From assembly GCA_041319085.1 (NCBI GenBank), contig CP101033.1:179001-243000 (forward strand): a stretch of DNA of 64,000 nt. The letters run 5' to 3'. Within the stretch, counting starts at the first letter, position 1; each line of letters starts with the position of its first letter. The translations under genes and the position numbers were made by a program. Positions 47,658 to 57,081 of the stretch are shown piece after piece. The notes below the pieces were generated by a model, which saw only the letters and a list, made by a program, of their open reading frames with translations, was not told the DNA's origin and made no database searches. Origin of the DNA: Aeromonas veronii (GTDB lineage Bacteria; Pseudomonadota; Gammaproteobacteria; Enterobacterales; Aeromonadaceae).

Positions 47658-48821
47658 ATGAACAACTTTACGCTCCATACCCCGACCAAAATCCTGTTTG
47701 GCCAAGGGCAGATCGCCCAGCTGCGCGAGCAGCTCCCGCGCGACGCCCGCGTCATGATCACCTACGGCGGCGGCAGCGTGGTACGCAGCGGCTTGCTGGA
47801 GCAGATCCGCAGCGAACTGGCTGGTTTCACTCTGTTTGAATTTGGCGGCATCGAGCCCAACCCGGCCTACGAGACCCTGATGGGGGCCGTGGAGCTGGCC
47901 CGTGCCGAGCGGGTCGACTTCCTGCTCGCCGTCGGCGGTGGCTCGGTGCTCGATGGCACCAAGTTTATCGCCGCTGCCGCACACTACGATCGGGCCAAAG
48001 AGCCCTGGCACATTCTCGAGACCGTCGGCAGCGAAGTGCGCTCCGCCATCCCGCTCGGTTCGGTGCTGACCCTGCCGGCTACCGGTTCCGAAATGAACAT
48101 GGGCGCCGTCATCACCCGTCGCAGCAGTAGCGACAAGGTGCACTTCTTCTCGCCGTTGGTGATGCCGCGCTTCGCCGTGCTCGATCCGGTGCTCACCTAT
48201 ACCCTGCCGGAGGGTCAGGTGGCGAACGGGGTGGTGGATGCTTTCGTCCATACCGTGGAGCAGTACCTCACCTATCCGGTCAATGCCAAGGTGCAGGATC
48301 GCTTCGCCGAAGGCTTGCTGCTGACCCTGATCGAAGAGGGCTCCAAGGCGCTGGCCGAGCCGTACAACTACGAGGTGCGCGCCAACATCATGTGGAGCGC
48401 CACCATGGCGTTGAACGGTCTGATCGGTGCCGGTGTGCCGCAGGACTGGGCCACCCACATGCTGGGTCACGAACTGACTGCCCTGCACGGTCTCGACCAC
48501 GCCCAGACCCTAGCGGCGGTACTGCCCGCCCTGTTGCAGGCCAAGCGCAAACAGAAGCATGCCAAGCTGCTGCAATACGCGGAGCGGGTGTGGGGTCTGC
48601 GCAGCGGCAGCGAAGCGGAGCGCATCGATGATGCCATCGCCGCGACCCGCGACTTCTTCGAGCGGATGGGGGTCAAGACCCGACTGCGCGACTACGGTCT
48701 GAAAGATCTCGGTATCGATACCCTGATCGGCAAGCTGGGTGAGCACGGCATGAGCCGTCTGGGCGAGCACAGCGATATCGATCTGGTGCAGAGCCAGCAT
48801 ATTTATGAAGCGGCCTGGTAA
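47658..48821 (+). CDS. yqhD: NADPH-dependent aldehyde reductase YqhD
   Basis: Iron/zinc-type alcohol dehydrogenase that reduces short toxic aldehydes with NADPH. At 387 residues it equals E. coli YqhD in length. It has the nucleotide segment ITYGGGSVVRSG, GGIEPNPAYETLM, AVGGGSVLDGTKFIAAA and metal ligands in NGVVDAFVHTVEQY and MLGHELTALHGLDHAQTL. ATG 47658 was chosen, nine bases after AAGG, giving MNNFTLHTPTKILFG as in E. coli; an ATG two codons earlier is also possible. It is under the divergent YqhC-like regulator. Confidence 0.93.
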   Translation: MNNFTLHTPTKILFGQGQIAQLREQLPRDARVMITYGGGSVVRSGLLEQIRSELAGFTLFEFGGIEPNPAYETLMGAVELARAERVDFLLAVGGGSVLDGTKFIAAAAHYDRAKEPWHILETVGSEVRSAIPLGSVLTLPATGSEMNMGAVITRRSSSDKVHFFSPLVMPRFAVLDPVLTYTLPEGQVANGVVDAFVHTVEQYLTYPVNAKVQDRFAEGLLLTLIEEGSKALAEPYNYEVRANIMWSATMALNGLIGAGVPQDWATHMLGHELTALHGLDHAQTLAAVLPALLQAKRKQKHAKLLQYAERVWGLRSGSEAERIDDAIAATRDFFERMGVKTRLRDYGLKDLGIDTLIGKLGEHGMSRLGEHSDIDLVQSQHIYEAAW

Positions 48822-48864
48822 GGGCCGCCAATCGGCGCCACACGGGCGAAACGATTGAATTGCC

Positions 48865-48907
48865 GGGGCCCTCTCCCGCCATCTGGCGGCTGAGTGGCCC
48901 CGCTTTT
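48865..48907 (+). terminator. Probable terminator after yqhD
   Basis: GGGGCC...GGCCCC outer stem with an inner CCGCCATCTGGCGG hairpin, followed by GCTTTTG. Confidence 0.65.
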
Positions 48908-49328
48908 GTTGGGAAAATGTTGCTTTTTGGCGTTTCGCTGCGAGAAGTGCGACGAAAGCGGATTTCGTAAGAACAAAAAACGCTAAGATAGAGGGCCGGT
49001 AAAACATTTTTTTTGACTGGTTGGATCACTTTTTTCAGCCGTTTTTACTGGTATAAGCCTCTAATTTGGTTTGTTTTTTTTAATCGTAGCCAGGGATGGG
49101 CTGAATTCTGTACGAGTGCCGTCGGGACTGCGGTTGTAATAAAACTCCAAAATTTGATACTAATCACCTTCGCGCCTGAAAAGCGGGGGCCTGACCATGA
49201 CAGGAGGTTGAGGTAAAGCCTACTGATTTTCATAACAAAGAGCCCTGGACCTGCACTTTGGTCATGTCTTGTTTCGTCAGAAGTGAGACACTGGGCAGCG
49301 ATTGTTTATTAACCATCAGGGAATAGTC
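48908..49328. other. Upstream region of pntAB without a gene
   Basis: 421 bases, AT-rich in the middle with several T runs (for example 49008-49080). No frame with homology, no tRNA and no clear promoter hexamers were found; it probably holds the pntAB promoter and leader. Confidence 0.4.
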
Positions 49329-50855
49329 ATGCAGATTGGAATACCGAGAGAGAGTCTCGCCGGTGAGACCCGGGTCGCAGCGACCCCGGCTACCGTCGAG
49401 CAGCTGAAAAAGCTCGGCTTCGAGGTCGCCATCGAGTCCGGCGCAGGCCAGTTGGCCAGCTTCGATGATGCCGCCTTCGAGGCTGCCGGTGCCAGCGTGG
49501 TGCCGAATGTCTGGCAAGCCGACCTTATCTTCAAGGTCAATGCGCCGACCGATGCCGAGATCGCACAAATTAAAGATGGTGCCACTCTGGTGAGCTTCAT
49601 TTGGCCCGCACAGAACCCTGAGCTGGTCAAGAAGCTGTCCGAGCGCAACATCAATGTGATGGCGATGGATATGGTGCCGCGGATCTCCCGTGCCCAGTCC
49701 CTCGATGCCCTCTCCTCCATGGCCAACATCGGTGGCTATCGTGCCGTGGTTGAAGCTGCGCACCAGTTCGGTCGCTTCTTCACCGGTCAAATCACTGCAG
49801 CCGGTAAAGTGCCGCCTGCCAAGGTGCTGGTGATCGGTGCCGGTGTTGCCGGTCTGGCCGCCATCGGTACTGCCGGTTCCCTCGGCGCCATCGTGCGTGC
49901 GTTCGATACCCGTCTGGAAGTGGCCGAGCAGATCGAATCTATGGGTGGGGAATTCCTCAAGCTGGACTTCGGTGGCGAAGACGGCGCATCCAGCGATGGT
50001 TATGCCAAAGTGATGAGCGAAGAGTTCATCAAGGCCGAGATGGAGCTATTCGCCCAGCAGGCCAAAGAGGTGGACATCATCATCACCACCGCTCTGATCC
50101 CGGGCAAGCCGGCTCCCAAGCTGATCACCAAAGAGATGGTCGACAGCATGAAGTCGGGCTCGGTGATCGTGGATATGGCCGCTCAGGCTGGCGGTAACTG
50201 TGAATACACAGTGCCGGGCGAACTGCATGTCACTGCCAACGGCGTCAAGGTGATCGGTTACACCGATCTGCCGGGTCGCCTGCCTGCCCAATCCTCCCAG
50301 CTCTACGGTACCAACCTGGTCAACCTGATGAAGCTGATGTGCAAGGAGAAGGACGGCAACGTTGCCATCGACTTCGAAGACGTGGTTCAGCGCAACATGA
50401 CGGTGATCCAGGCCGGTGAAGTGACCTTCCCGCCGCCCGCCATCTCCGTCTCTGCCGCCCCGCAGAAACCGGCCGCCGCCAAACCGGCCGCCAAGAAGGA
50501 AGAGGCCAAGCCCTCCAACAAGAAGTTCGTGTTCGGTGCCCTCGGTATCGCCGCCTTCGGCTGGATCGCCTCCGTTGCCCCGGCAGCCTTCCTCTCCCAC
50601 TTCACCGTATTCATCTTGGCCTGTGTGGTCGGTTACTACGTGGTGTGGAACGTCTCTCACGCTCTGCACACGCCGCTGATGTCGGTCACCAATGCCATCT
50701 CCGGCATTATCGTGGTCGGTGCCCTGCTGCAGATCGGGCAAGGGTCGACCCTGGTCACAGCGCTGGCGTTCATCGCCGTGCTGATTGCCAGTATCAACAT
50801 CTTCGGCGGTTTCACCGTCACTCAGCGCATGCTGAAGATGTTCCGTAAGGATTAA
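49329..50855 (+). CDS. pntA: NAD(P) transhydrogenase subunit alpha
   Basis: Part of the proton-translocating transhydrogenase that makes NADPH from NADH. The 508-residue subunit has the NAD-binding domain I with [45 protein letters not shown] and [22 protein letters not shown], then an A/K-rich linker and four membrane helices at the end ([46 protein letters not shown]). The ATG at 49329 gives [15 protein letters not shown] as in E. coli and follows AGGGA; the longer frame from 49302 is unsupported. It is coupled to pntB 11 bases on. Confidence 0.95.
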   Translation: MQIGIPRESLAGETRVAATPATVEQLKKLGFEVAIESGAGQLASFDDAAFEAAGASVVPNVWQADLIFKVNAPTDAEIAQIKDGATLVSFIWPAQNPELVKKLSERNINVMAMDMVPRISRAQSLDALSSMANIGGYRAVVEAAHQFGRFFTGQITAAGKVPPAKVLVIGAGVAGLAAIGTAGSLGAIVRAFDTRLEVAEQIESMGGEFLKLDFGGEDGASSDGYAKVMSEEFIKAEMELFAQQAKEVDIIITTALIPGKPAPKLITKEMVDSMKSGSVIVDMAAQAGGNCEYTVPGELHVTANGVKVIGYTDLPGRLPAQSSQLYGTNLVNLMKLMCKEKDGNVAIDFEDVVQRNMTVIQAGEVTFPPPAISVSAAPQKPAAAKPAAKKEEAKPSNKKFVFGALGIAAFGWIASVAPAAFLSHFTVFILACVVGYYVVWNVSHALHTPLMSVTNAISGIIVVGALLQIGQGSTLVTALAFIAVLIASINIFGGFTVTQRMLKMFRKD

Positions 50856-50866
50856 GGGGGTTTAAC

Positions 50867-52351
50867 GTGTCTCAAGGACTGGTAACAGCATCCTATATCG
50901 TTGCCGCCGTGCTCTTCATCCTCAGTCTCGCGGGACTGTCGAAGCAAGAAACGGCCAAGCATGGCAACCTGTTCGGTATCGCGGGTATGGCTATCGCCCT
51001 GCTCGCCACCGTATTCAACCCGGAGACCAGTGGCGTTCACTGGATCATTCTGGCCATGGTGATCGGCGGTGCCATCGGCGTGCGTCTGGCACTCAAGGTC
51101 GAGATGACCGAGATGCCCGAGCTGGTGGCCGTGCTGCACAGCTTCGTCGGTATGGCGGCAGTGCTGGTGGGCGTCAACAGCTTCATCGATCTGCACCCCT
51201 CTGCCCCTGCTGAGGTAGTCGTCTCCGTCGGTTCCAACCTGGATGCCACGCTGGCAGCCGCCCGTGCGGCGTTCGAACAGGCGGCCAGTGTCGCCCAGGT
51301 CGAGCACCTCTCCGGCGCCATGCTGAACATCCACCTGGTCGAGATCTTCCTGGGCGTCTTCATCGGTGCCGTGACCTTCACCGGTTCCGTGGTTGCCTTC
51401 GGCAAGCTGCGCGGTCTGATCTCCTCCAAGCCGCTGATGCTGCCGCACCGCCACAAGCTGAACCTGCTGGCTGTAGTCGCTTCTCTGGCGCTGATGGTCT
51501 ACTTCGTCAACGCGGGCGGCTCTACCTTCGCTCTGCTGGTGATGACCCTGATCGCCTTCGCCTTTGGCTGGCATCTGGTTGCCTCCATCGGTGGCGCCGA
51601 CATGCCGGTGGTGGTCTCCATGCTGAACTCCTACTCCGGTTGGGCGGCGGCGGCGGCGGGCTTCATGCTCTCCAACGACCTGCTGATCGTGGTGGGTGCG
51701 CTGGTAGGTTCCTCCGGTGCCATCCTCTCTTACATCATGTGCAAGGCGATGAACCGCTCCTTCATCTCGGTGATCGCCGGTGGCTTCGGCTCCGATGGCG
51801 TGGCCTCCACGGCTGATCAGGAGATGGGCGAATACCGCGAAACCAGCGCCGAGGAAGTGGCTGACCTGCTGAAGAACTCCAGCTCCGTCATCATCACCCC
51901 GGGCTACGGCATGGCGGTGGCGCAGGCCCAGTATCCGGTGGCTGAAATCACCCAGAAGCTGCGTGATCGCGGCGTCAAGGTGCGCTTCGGTATCCACCCG
52001 GTTGCCGGTCGTCTGCCTGGCCACATGAACGTGCTGCTGGCGGAAGCGAAAGTGCCGTATGACATCGTGCTGGAAATGGACGAGATCAACGACGACTTCG
52101 CCGATACCGATACCGTGCTGGTGATCGGTGCCAACGACACCGTCAACCCGGCCGCGATGGAAGATCCGGGCAGCCCGATCGCCGGTATGCCGGTACTGGA
52201 AGTGTGGAAAGCGCAGAACGTTATCGGCTTCAAGCGCTCCATGAACACTGGCTATGCCGGTGTCCAGAACCCGCTGTTCTTCAAGGAAAATACCCAGATG
52301 CTGTTTGGCGATGCCAAGGCCAGTGTCGAAGCGATCCTGAAGGCGCTCTAA
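50867..52351 (+). CDS. pntB: NAD(P) transhydrogenase subunit beta
   Basis: 494-residue beta subunit starting with GTG after TAAGGGGG. Membrane domain II helices run through about residue 285, followed by the NADP-binding domain III with [56 protein letters not shown] and [16 protein letters not shown]. It is 32 residues longer than E. coli PntB (462); the extra residues, around [27 protein letters not shown], sit in a loop after the third helix. A terminator follows. Confidence 0.94.
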   Translation: MSQGLVTASYIVAAVLFILSLAGLSKQETAKHGNLFGIAGMAIALLATVFNPETSGVHWIILAMVIGGAIGVRLALKVEMTEMPELVAVLHSFVGMAAVLVGVNSFIDLHPSAPAEVVVSVGSNLDATLAAARAAFEQAASVAQVEHLSGAMLNIHLVEIFLGVFIGAVTFTGSVVAFGKLRGLISSKPLMLPHRHKLNLLAVVASLALMVYFVNAGGSTFALLVMTLIAFAFGWHLVASIGGADMPVVVSMLNSYSGWAAAAAGFMLSNDLLIVVGALVGSSGAILSYIMCKAMNRSFISVIAGGFGSDGVASTADQEMGEYRETSAEEVADLLKNSSSVIITPGYGMAVAQAQYPVAEITQKLRDRGVKVRFGIHPVAGRLPGHMNVLLAEAKVPYDIVLEMDEINDDFADTDTVLVIGANDTVNPAAMEDPGSPIAGMPVLEVWKAQNVIGFKRSMNTGYAGVQNPLFFKENTQMLFGDAKASVEAILKAL

Positions 52352-52371
52352 GCGTCGATGAGATGAGACAA

Positions 52372-52396
52372 GAGGAGGCTTCGGCCTCCTTTTTTA
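52372..52396 (+). terminator. Terminator after pntB
   Basis: AGGAGGC, loop TTCG-like, GCCTCCT followed by TTTTTA. The following 265 bases up to the cysteine desulfidase hold no other recognised element. Confidence 0.8.
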
Positions 52397-52661
52397 TTGC
52401 CCGCTTTTCACGGAATAGGGGCAAGACGTTGATGGCAAAGGGCCTTGGCCGGATGGGGGGATCCGTTGCCTGCAGCGGGCCAGCAATCCGGTGACGTTGC
52501 CCCGGCTGGAAGGCATAATGGCGGCAAAAGGCGAGGAGGCTAAATTTTATTTGAGGCTCGTGCCACTAGAACCAAATAAAGTTACATGGACGGGCGGCCC
52601 TCCAGATAGCAACCATACCCTCATACGATGCCTGCGGCACAGTGAACCAGAGAAACCACAG

Positions 52662-53948
52662 ATGAAAGCACAATGGACCGATTTCATAACCCTGCTCAAG
52701 CGTGAAGTGGTGCCGGCTCTGGGCTGCACCGAGCCGATGTCGGTCGCTCTGGCTGCGGCCAACTGCCGTAAGCTGCTGGGGCAGGATCCGACCCGCATCA
52801 GCGTCTGGGTCAGTGGCAACCTGTTCAAGAACGGCATGGGGGTCGGGGTGCCGGGTACCGGCATGATCGGTCTGCCGGTGGCGGCTGCGGTCGGCATCAC
52901 CGGCGGCAATCCCGATGCCGGGCTGGAGGTGCTCAAGACTCTCACCCCGGCCCAGGTCGAGGCGGCCAAGGCGTTGCTGCCGGTCATCAAGGTGGATGTG
53001 AAGGATGTGCCGGACGTGCTCTACGCCGAGGTACTGGCCGAAGTTGAAGGGCACAGCGCCCGGGTGGTGATCTGTACCGACCACACCCGCATCATCCTGA
53101 TGGAGAAGGATGGCGAGGTGCTGATGGCGCAGAACAGTGCCCCCGGCGTGCAGATCCAGCCAGCCAAATCCGCCAAACCGGCCATGACCCTGCGGGAGAT
53201 CGTCGATTTTGCATTGGAAGTGCCGCTGGCGGAGATCGACTTTATCCGCGAGGCCGCCACCATGAATCAGGCGCTGGCAGATGAAGGGTTGCAGGGTTAC
53301 GGCCTGCAGATCGGCAAGATCCTCACCGAGCAGGTGGAGCGCAAGCTGCTCTCCGATGACCTGATGACCCTGGCGATGCGCCTCTCCTCCGCCGCCTCCG
53401 ATGCGCGGATGGATGGCGCAATGCTGCCCGCCATGTCCAACTCCGGTTCCGGCAATCAGGGCATTGCCGCCACCATGCCGGTGGTCGCCGCCGCCCGCTT
53501 CCTCAAGGCGAGCGACGAGCAGCTGACCCGGGCGCTGGTGATGAGCCATCTGGTGGCCATCTACATCAAGACCTATCAGAACAAGCTGTCGGCCCTCTGT
53601 GCCGCCAGCACCGCCGCCATGGGCGCCGGTGCAGCCATCACCTGGCTGCTGGGCGGCCAGTATCAGCAGATCAGCCACTGCATCAACAACATGATTGGCG
53701 ATGTCTCCGGCATCATCTGCGATGGCGCAGGCAGCGCCTGCTCCATGAAGGTCTCCACCTCTACCTCGGCGGCGGTGAAGTCCTCGCTGATGGCTATCAA
53801 CAACCTGCATGTCCCCCAGAGCGAGGGGATCGTCTCCGACGATGTGGACCAGACCATCGCCAATCTGGGCCGCCTCTCTAAACAGGGGATGCTGGATACC
53901 GACATCGAAATCATCAACATCATGCGAGCGAAACAGCAGAAGCAGTGA
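52662..53948 (+). CDS. L-cysteine desulfidase (CyuA/YhaM type)
   Basis: 428-residue protein of the L-serine dehydratase alpha-like / UPF0597 family. Known members are Fe-S enzymes that split cysteine to pyruvate, sulfide and ammonia and support cysteine use under anaerobiosis. The likely cluster cysteines are C22 in PALGCTEP and those of the conserved segment CINNMIGDVSGIICDGAGSACSMKVSTS. SNSGSGNQGIAATMPVVAAARF is another family signature. ATG 52662 gives MKAQWTDFITLLKREV; the frame is open back to 52491 but that part has no homology. The SD is weak. It ends at a convergent terminator shared with bamD. Confidence 0.85.
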   Translation: MKAQWTDFITLLKREVVPALGCTEPMSVALAAANCRKLLGQDPTRISVWVSGNLFKNGMGVGVPGTGMIGLPVAAAVGITGGNPDAGLEVLKTLTPAQVEAAKALLPVIKVDVKDVPDVLYAEVLAEVEGHSARVVICTDHTRIILMEKDGEVLMAQNSAPGVQIQPAKSAKPAMTLREIVDFALEVPLAEIDFIREAATMNQALADEGLQGYGLQIGKILTEQVERKLLSDDLMTLAMRLSSAASDARMDGAMLPAMSNSGSGNQGIAATMPVVAAARFLKASDEQLTRALVMSHLVAIYIKTYQNKLSALCAASTAAMGAGAAITWLLGGQYQQISHCINNMIGDVSGIICDGAGSACSMKVSTSTSAAVKSSLMAINNLHVPQSEGIVSDDVDQTIANLGRLSKQGMLDTDIEIINIMRAKQQKQ

Positions 53949-54123
53949 ATCTGTGACAAGGGGGCAGTACACCGCATCGACGCGCCGCCCTTCTCCCGCT
54001 CCTGGGATGCCTTGAACGTGGCGGGCAATGTCGCGAAGTAAGAGTTGCGATGACGGCGCCGTCACGCGGATCCTGCTCTACAGAGCAATCTGCGGGTAAC
54101 AGCTGAGGGTAAATTGCAGCGAT

Positions 54124-54154
54124 AAAAAAACCGATGCCAAGGCATCGGTTTTTT
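54124..54154. terminator. Bidirectional terminator between cysteine desulfidase and bamD
   Basis: AAAAAAACCGATGCC / GGCATCGGTTTTTT with a two-base centre; long A and T tracts serve both convergent genes. Confidence 0.85.
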
Positions 54155-54176
54155 GTTACCGGTTTATCCGTATCAC

Positions 54177-54932
54177 TCAGCCACGGCCGAGGCGGTTCTC
54201 CGGGTAGTTTTTGGCCAGCACTTCGCGGGCATGCTTGGCCAGTTGCGGCATCTTCAGGGCGTCGTAAGACTCGACCATGATTTCCAGCGCTTTCTCGGTT
54301 TCGGCTGTGTCGGGGTAGGTTTCGACAATCAGCTTGGCCCGGTTGGCGGCAGCGACCAGTGCATCACGCTTCACGTAATACTCGGCAACGCTCAGGTCAT
54401 ATCTGGCCAGACGATTCTTCAGGCCAATCATGCGGGCACGGGCATCGGCGGCATAGACACTGTTGGGGTAGTTCTGCAGCAGGGTCTTGAAGTCCTGGAA
54501 TGCCTGACGGGCATATGCCGGGTCTTTGTCGTCCCGATCGATACCGAACAGGCTCTGGAAGAAGTTGTAATCCGCCGCCATGTTGGTCAGGCCGCGCATA
54601 TAGAAGACGTAATCGATATTTTTATGCGCCGGATTGAGGCGGATAAAACGGTCGATATTGGCGATCGCCTGAGCGGTATCATCCTGCTTGTAGTAGGCAT
54701 AGATGAGGTCAAGCTGCACCTGGTTAGAGTAGGCGCCGAACGGGTAGCGAGAGTCCAAAGCCTCCAGCAATTCAGTGGCTTGCACGTAATTGCCAACGTC
54801 CAGTTTGAGGCGTGCTTTCTGGTACAGGGTCTCCGGCGGTTCGTCGGGTACCTTGGGTTTGGTGCTGGAACAGCCTGTGATCAAGGTAGCGACCAAGGCG
54901 AGCGACATCAGCAGGTGAGACTTCTTTCCCAT
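54177..54932 (-). CDS. bamD: Outer-membrane assembly lipoprotein BamD
   Basis: Essential lipoprotein of the BAM complex that inserts beta-barrel proteins in the outer membrane. About 251 residues, with a lipoprotein signal and lipobox LITGC (MGKKSHLLMSLALVATLITGCSS), then five TPR-like repeats (for example YQKARLKLDVGNYVQATELLEALDSRYPFG and DLIYAYYKQDDTAQAIANIDRFIRLNP). Three near ATGs exist (54950, 54941, 54932); 54932 has CGGA eight bases before it. It is divergent from rluD, as in E. coli. Confidence 0.9.
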   Translation of the reverse strand: MGKKSHLLMSLALVATLITGCSSTKPKVPDEPPETLYQKARLKLDVGNYVQATELLEALDSRYPFGAYSNQVQLDLIYAYYKQDDTAQAIANIDRFIRLNPAHKNIDYVFYMRGLTNMAADYNFFQSLFGIDRDDKDPAYARQAFQDFKTLLQNYPNSVYAADARARMIGLKNRLARYDLSVAEYYVKRDALVAAANRAKLIVETYPDTAETEKALEIMVESYDALKMPQLAKHAREVLAKNYPENRLGRG

Positions 54933-55049
54933 CAACAACATCCGGTCCATTTCCACGAAATTGGCAAAGTATCCGTTATGCTTGGCTAAAAGAAAAGCTA
55001 GAATACCCGGATTATTTCGAATTGATACCCCCCGCTCAAGAGACCATAC

Positions 55050-56030
55050 ATGAGCCAGCATATTGAACTGACAGGCGAATTCCAGGATCACCAATTCGGG
55101 CAGCGACTCGACCAGGCCCTTGCCGAATTGTTTCCAGACTACTCCCGCACCCGCATCAAGGAGTGGATTTTACAGGACAGAGTGACCCTGGACGGTCAGG
55201 TTGCCAACACCCCGCGCGAGAAAATTCTGGCCGGGCAACAGGTGCATGTGAATGTCGAGCTGGAAGCCGATACCCGCTGGGATGCCCAGGAGATCGAGCT
55301 CAACATCGTTTATGAAGATGAACACATTCTGGTGATCGACAAACCGGCCGGACTGGTGGTTCACCCTGGCGCAGGCACGCCCGATGGCACCATCCTCAAC
55401 GCCCTGCTGCATCGCTATCCCGGCATTGCCGAGGTGCCCCGCGCCGGTATCGTGCACCGTCTGGATAAAGACACCACTGGTCTGATGGTGGTTGCCAAGA
55501 CCGTACCTGCCCAGACCCACTTGGTGGAAGCGCTGCAGGCGCGCCAGATCACCCGTGAGTACGAAGCGATCGCCATCGGTCACATGACCGCAGGTGGCAC
55601 TGTTGATGCGCCCATCGGCCGTCACCCGACCCAGCGTACCCATATGGCCGTGGTGCCCAATGGTCGTCCTTCCGTGACCCACTACCGGGTGCACGAGAAG
55701 TTCCGTGGCCACACCCGTCTGCGTCTGCGTCTGGAGACCGGTCGTACCCACCAGATCCGTGTCCATATGGCGCACATCAAGCACCCGCTGGTGGGCGATC
55801 CCGCCTATGGTGGTCGTCTGCGCCTGCTGCGCAATGCGACGCCGGAGCTGACCCAGATGCTGCGCAGCTTCAACCGTCAGGCACTGCATGCCACCATGCT
55901 GCAACTGGCGCACCCCATCACGGGTGAAGTGATGCAGTGGCACTCCGAGACGCCACAGGACATGGTGGATCTGATGGAAGTGCTGCGCGCTGACACCCTG
56001 GCCAATCCGGACGATCTGGTCTGGAACTGA
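55050..56030 (+). CDS. rluD: 23S rRNA pseudouridine synthase RluD
   Basis: Makes pseudouridines 1911, 1915 and 1917 in helix 69 of 23S rRNA (E. coli numbering). The 326-residue protein has an N-terminal S4 domain (RLDQALAELFPDYSRTRIKEWILQDRVTLDG) and the catalytic RluA domain with HRLDKDTTG, catalytic D139 at the same number as E. coli, and RLETGRTHQIRVHMAHIKHPLVGDP. It precedes pgeF. Confidence 0.95.
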   Translation: MSQHIELTGEFQDHQFGQRLDQALAELFPDYSRTRIKEWILQDRVTLDGQVANTPREKILAGQQVHVNVELEADTRWDAQEIELNIVYEDEHILVIDKPAGLVVHPGAGTPDGTILNALLHRYPGIAEVPRAGIVHRLDKDTTGLMVVAKTVPAQTHLVEALQARQITREYEAIAIGHMTAGGTVDAPIGRHPTQRTHMAVVPNGRPSVTHYRVHEKFRGHTRLRLRLETGRTHQIRVHMAHIKHPLVGDPAYGGRLRLLRNATPELTQMLRSFNRQALHATMLQLAHPITGEVMQWHSETPQDMVDLMEVLRADTLANPDDLVWN

Positions 56031-56084
56031 TGTGATAGGGCCTGCTGCGTCGGTTTCTGGCGTCATCCGGCCCGAACAGATGCC

Positions 56085-56117
56085 AAACGGGGTTCCCTTG
56101 CAGGAGCCCCGTTTTTT
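56085..56117 (+). terminator. Hairpin between rluD and pgeF
   Basis: AAACGGGGTTCC / GGAGCCCCGTTT stem followed by TTT; pgeF begins 27 bases later, so it may act as a partial terminator. Confidence 0.65.
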
Positions 56118-56143
56118 ATAGCGGTGAATTGAAGGAGTCACAG

Positions 56144-56881
56144 ATGAAATGGATCGAACCCGATTGGCCAGCCCCGGCGTGTGTCAGGGCGTTGTCGACC
56201 ACCCGGGATGGCGGCGTCAGTGAAGGGGTCTTTGCCGGTCTCAATCTGGGCGCCCACGTGGGTGACGAACCGGCGCGAGTCGAGGCCAACCGGACCCGGC
56301 TGCAGCAGGTGGCCGCTATCCCGGGGCCCCTCAACTGGCTCAATCAGGTGCACGGCACCGTGGTTCATCCGGTCAACAGCCATTATCAGCAGGTGCCGGA
56401 TGCTGATGCCGCCTGCGCCCATGAGGCGGATCAGGCCTGCATCGTGATGACTGCTGACTGTCTGCCGGTGCTGTTCTGCGATCGGGCCGGCACAGTGGTC
56501 GCCGCCGCCCACGCTGGCTGGCGTGGACTGAAAGAGGGCGTGCTGGAGGCGAGTATCGCGGCCATGGGCTGTGAGCCGGGCGAGATCCTGGCCTGGCTTG
56601 GCCCGGCCATCGGCCCCACAGCGTTTGAAGTGGGTGGCGAGGTGCGCGAAGCCTTTATGGCGGATCAGGCTGAAGCGGTCGCGGCTTTCGTGCCTTCCGC
56701 CAACGACGGCAAATGGCTGGCGGATATCTACCAACTGGCTAGGCTGCGCCTCGCCCGCGCGGGCGTTACCGCCGTCTATGGCGGCGAATACTGCACCTTC
56801 AGCGATAGCGAGCAGTTCTACTCCTATCGTCGCGACGGTCAGACCGGCCGGATGGCCTCCCTTATCTGGTTGGCCCGCTAA
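56144..56881 (+). CDS. pgeF: Peptidoglycan editing factor PgeF (YfiH, laccase-domain protein)
   Basis: Family members remove wrongly placed L-serine from peptidoglycan precursors; older notes call it a polyphenol oxidase. The 245-residue protein has the metal-site elements H in LNQVHGTVV, C in VMTADCLPVLF and H in AAHAGWRGLKEG, and the C-terminal FYSYRRDGQTGRMAS. The ATG at 56144 follows GAAGGAG; it gives MKWIEPDWPAP. The rluD-pgeF order is the same as in E. coli, followed there also by clpB. Confidence 0.92.
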   Translation: MKWIEPDWPAPACVRALSTTRDGGVSEGVFAGLNLGAHVGDEPARVEANRTRLQQVAAIPGPLNWLNQVHGTVVHPVNSHYQQVPDADAACAHEADQACIVMTADCLPVLFCDRAGTVVAAAHAGWRGLKEGVLEASIAAMGCEPGEILAWLGPAIGPTAFEVGGEVREAFMADQAEAVAAFVPSANDGKWLADIYQLARLRLARAGVTAVYGGEYCTFSDSEQFYSYRRDGQTGRMASLIWLAR

Positions 56882-56902
56882 GCAATCACCCACCAAGTAA
56901 TA

Positions 56903-56945
56903 CCCCGTCTCTCTCAAGAGCAAATCCGTATGAGAGAGGCGGGGC
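56903..56945 (+). terminator. Hairpin after pgeF
   Basis: CCCCGTCTCTCTC / GAGAGAGGCGGGG imperfect stem, 22 bases past the stop, before the clpB promoter. Confidence 0.45.
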
Positions 56946-56990
56946 TCCTGCCTTTCCCCCGCTTTGCAGAAAAAATAACCAGTCATTGCC

Positions 56991-57018
56991 CTTGAAATAG
57001 CCCGCACGGGCCTCATCT
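56991..57018 (+). promoter_or_regulatory. Sigma-32 heat-shock promoter of clpB
   Basis: CTTGAAA (56991-56997), 13-base spacer, CCTCATCT (57011-57018), against the RpoH consensus CTTGAAA-N11-16-CCCCATNT. It lies 64 bases before the clpB ATG, as expected for this heat-shock gene. Confidence 0.8.
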
Positions 57019-57081
57019 TTCATCTCAGAAAGTTATGTTGTTTGCCGCGCAAGCGGCGTCCGTCTTGAAAGGGGGAGTGCA

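Noticed and set aside
52566..54065. 499-codon open frame antisense to the cysteine desulfidase
   Set aside because: Antisense shadow of a well-supported gene with typical Asp/His/Gly-rich translation.
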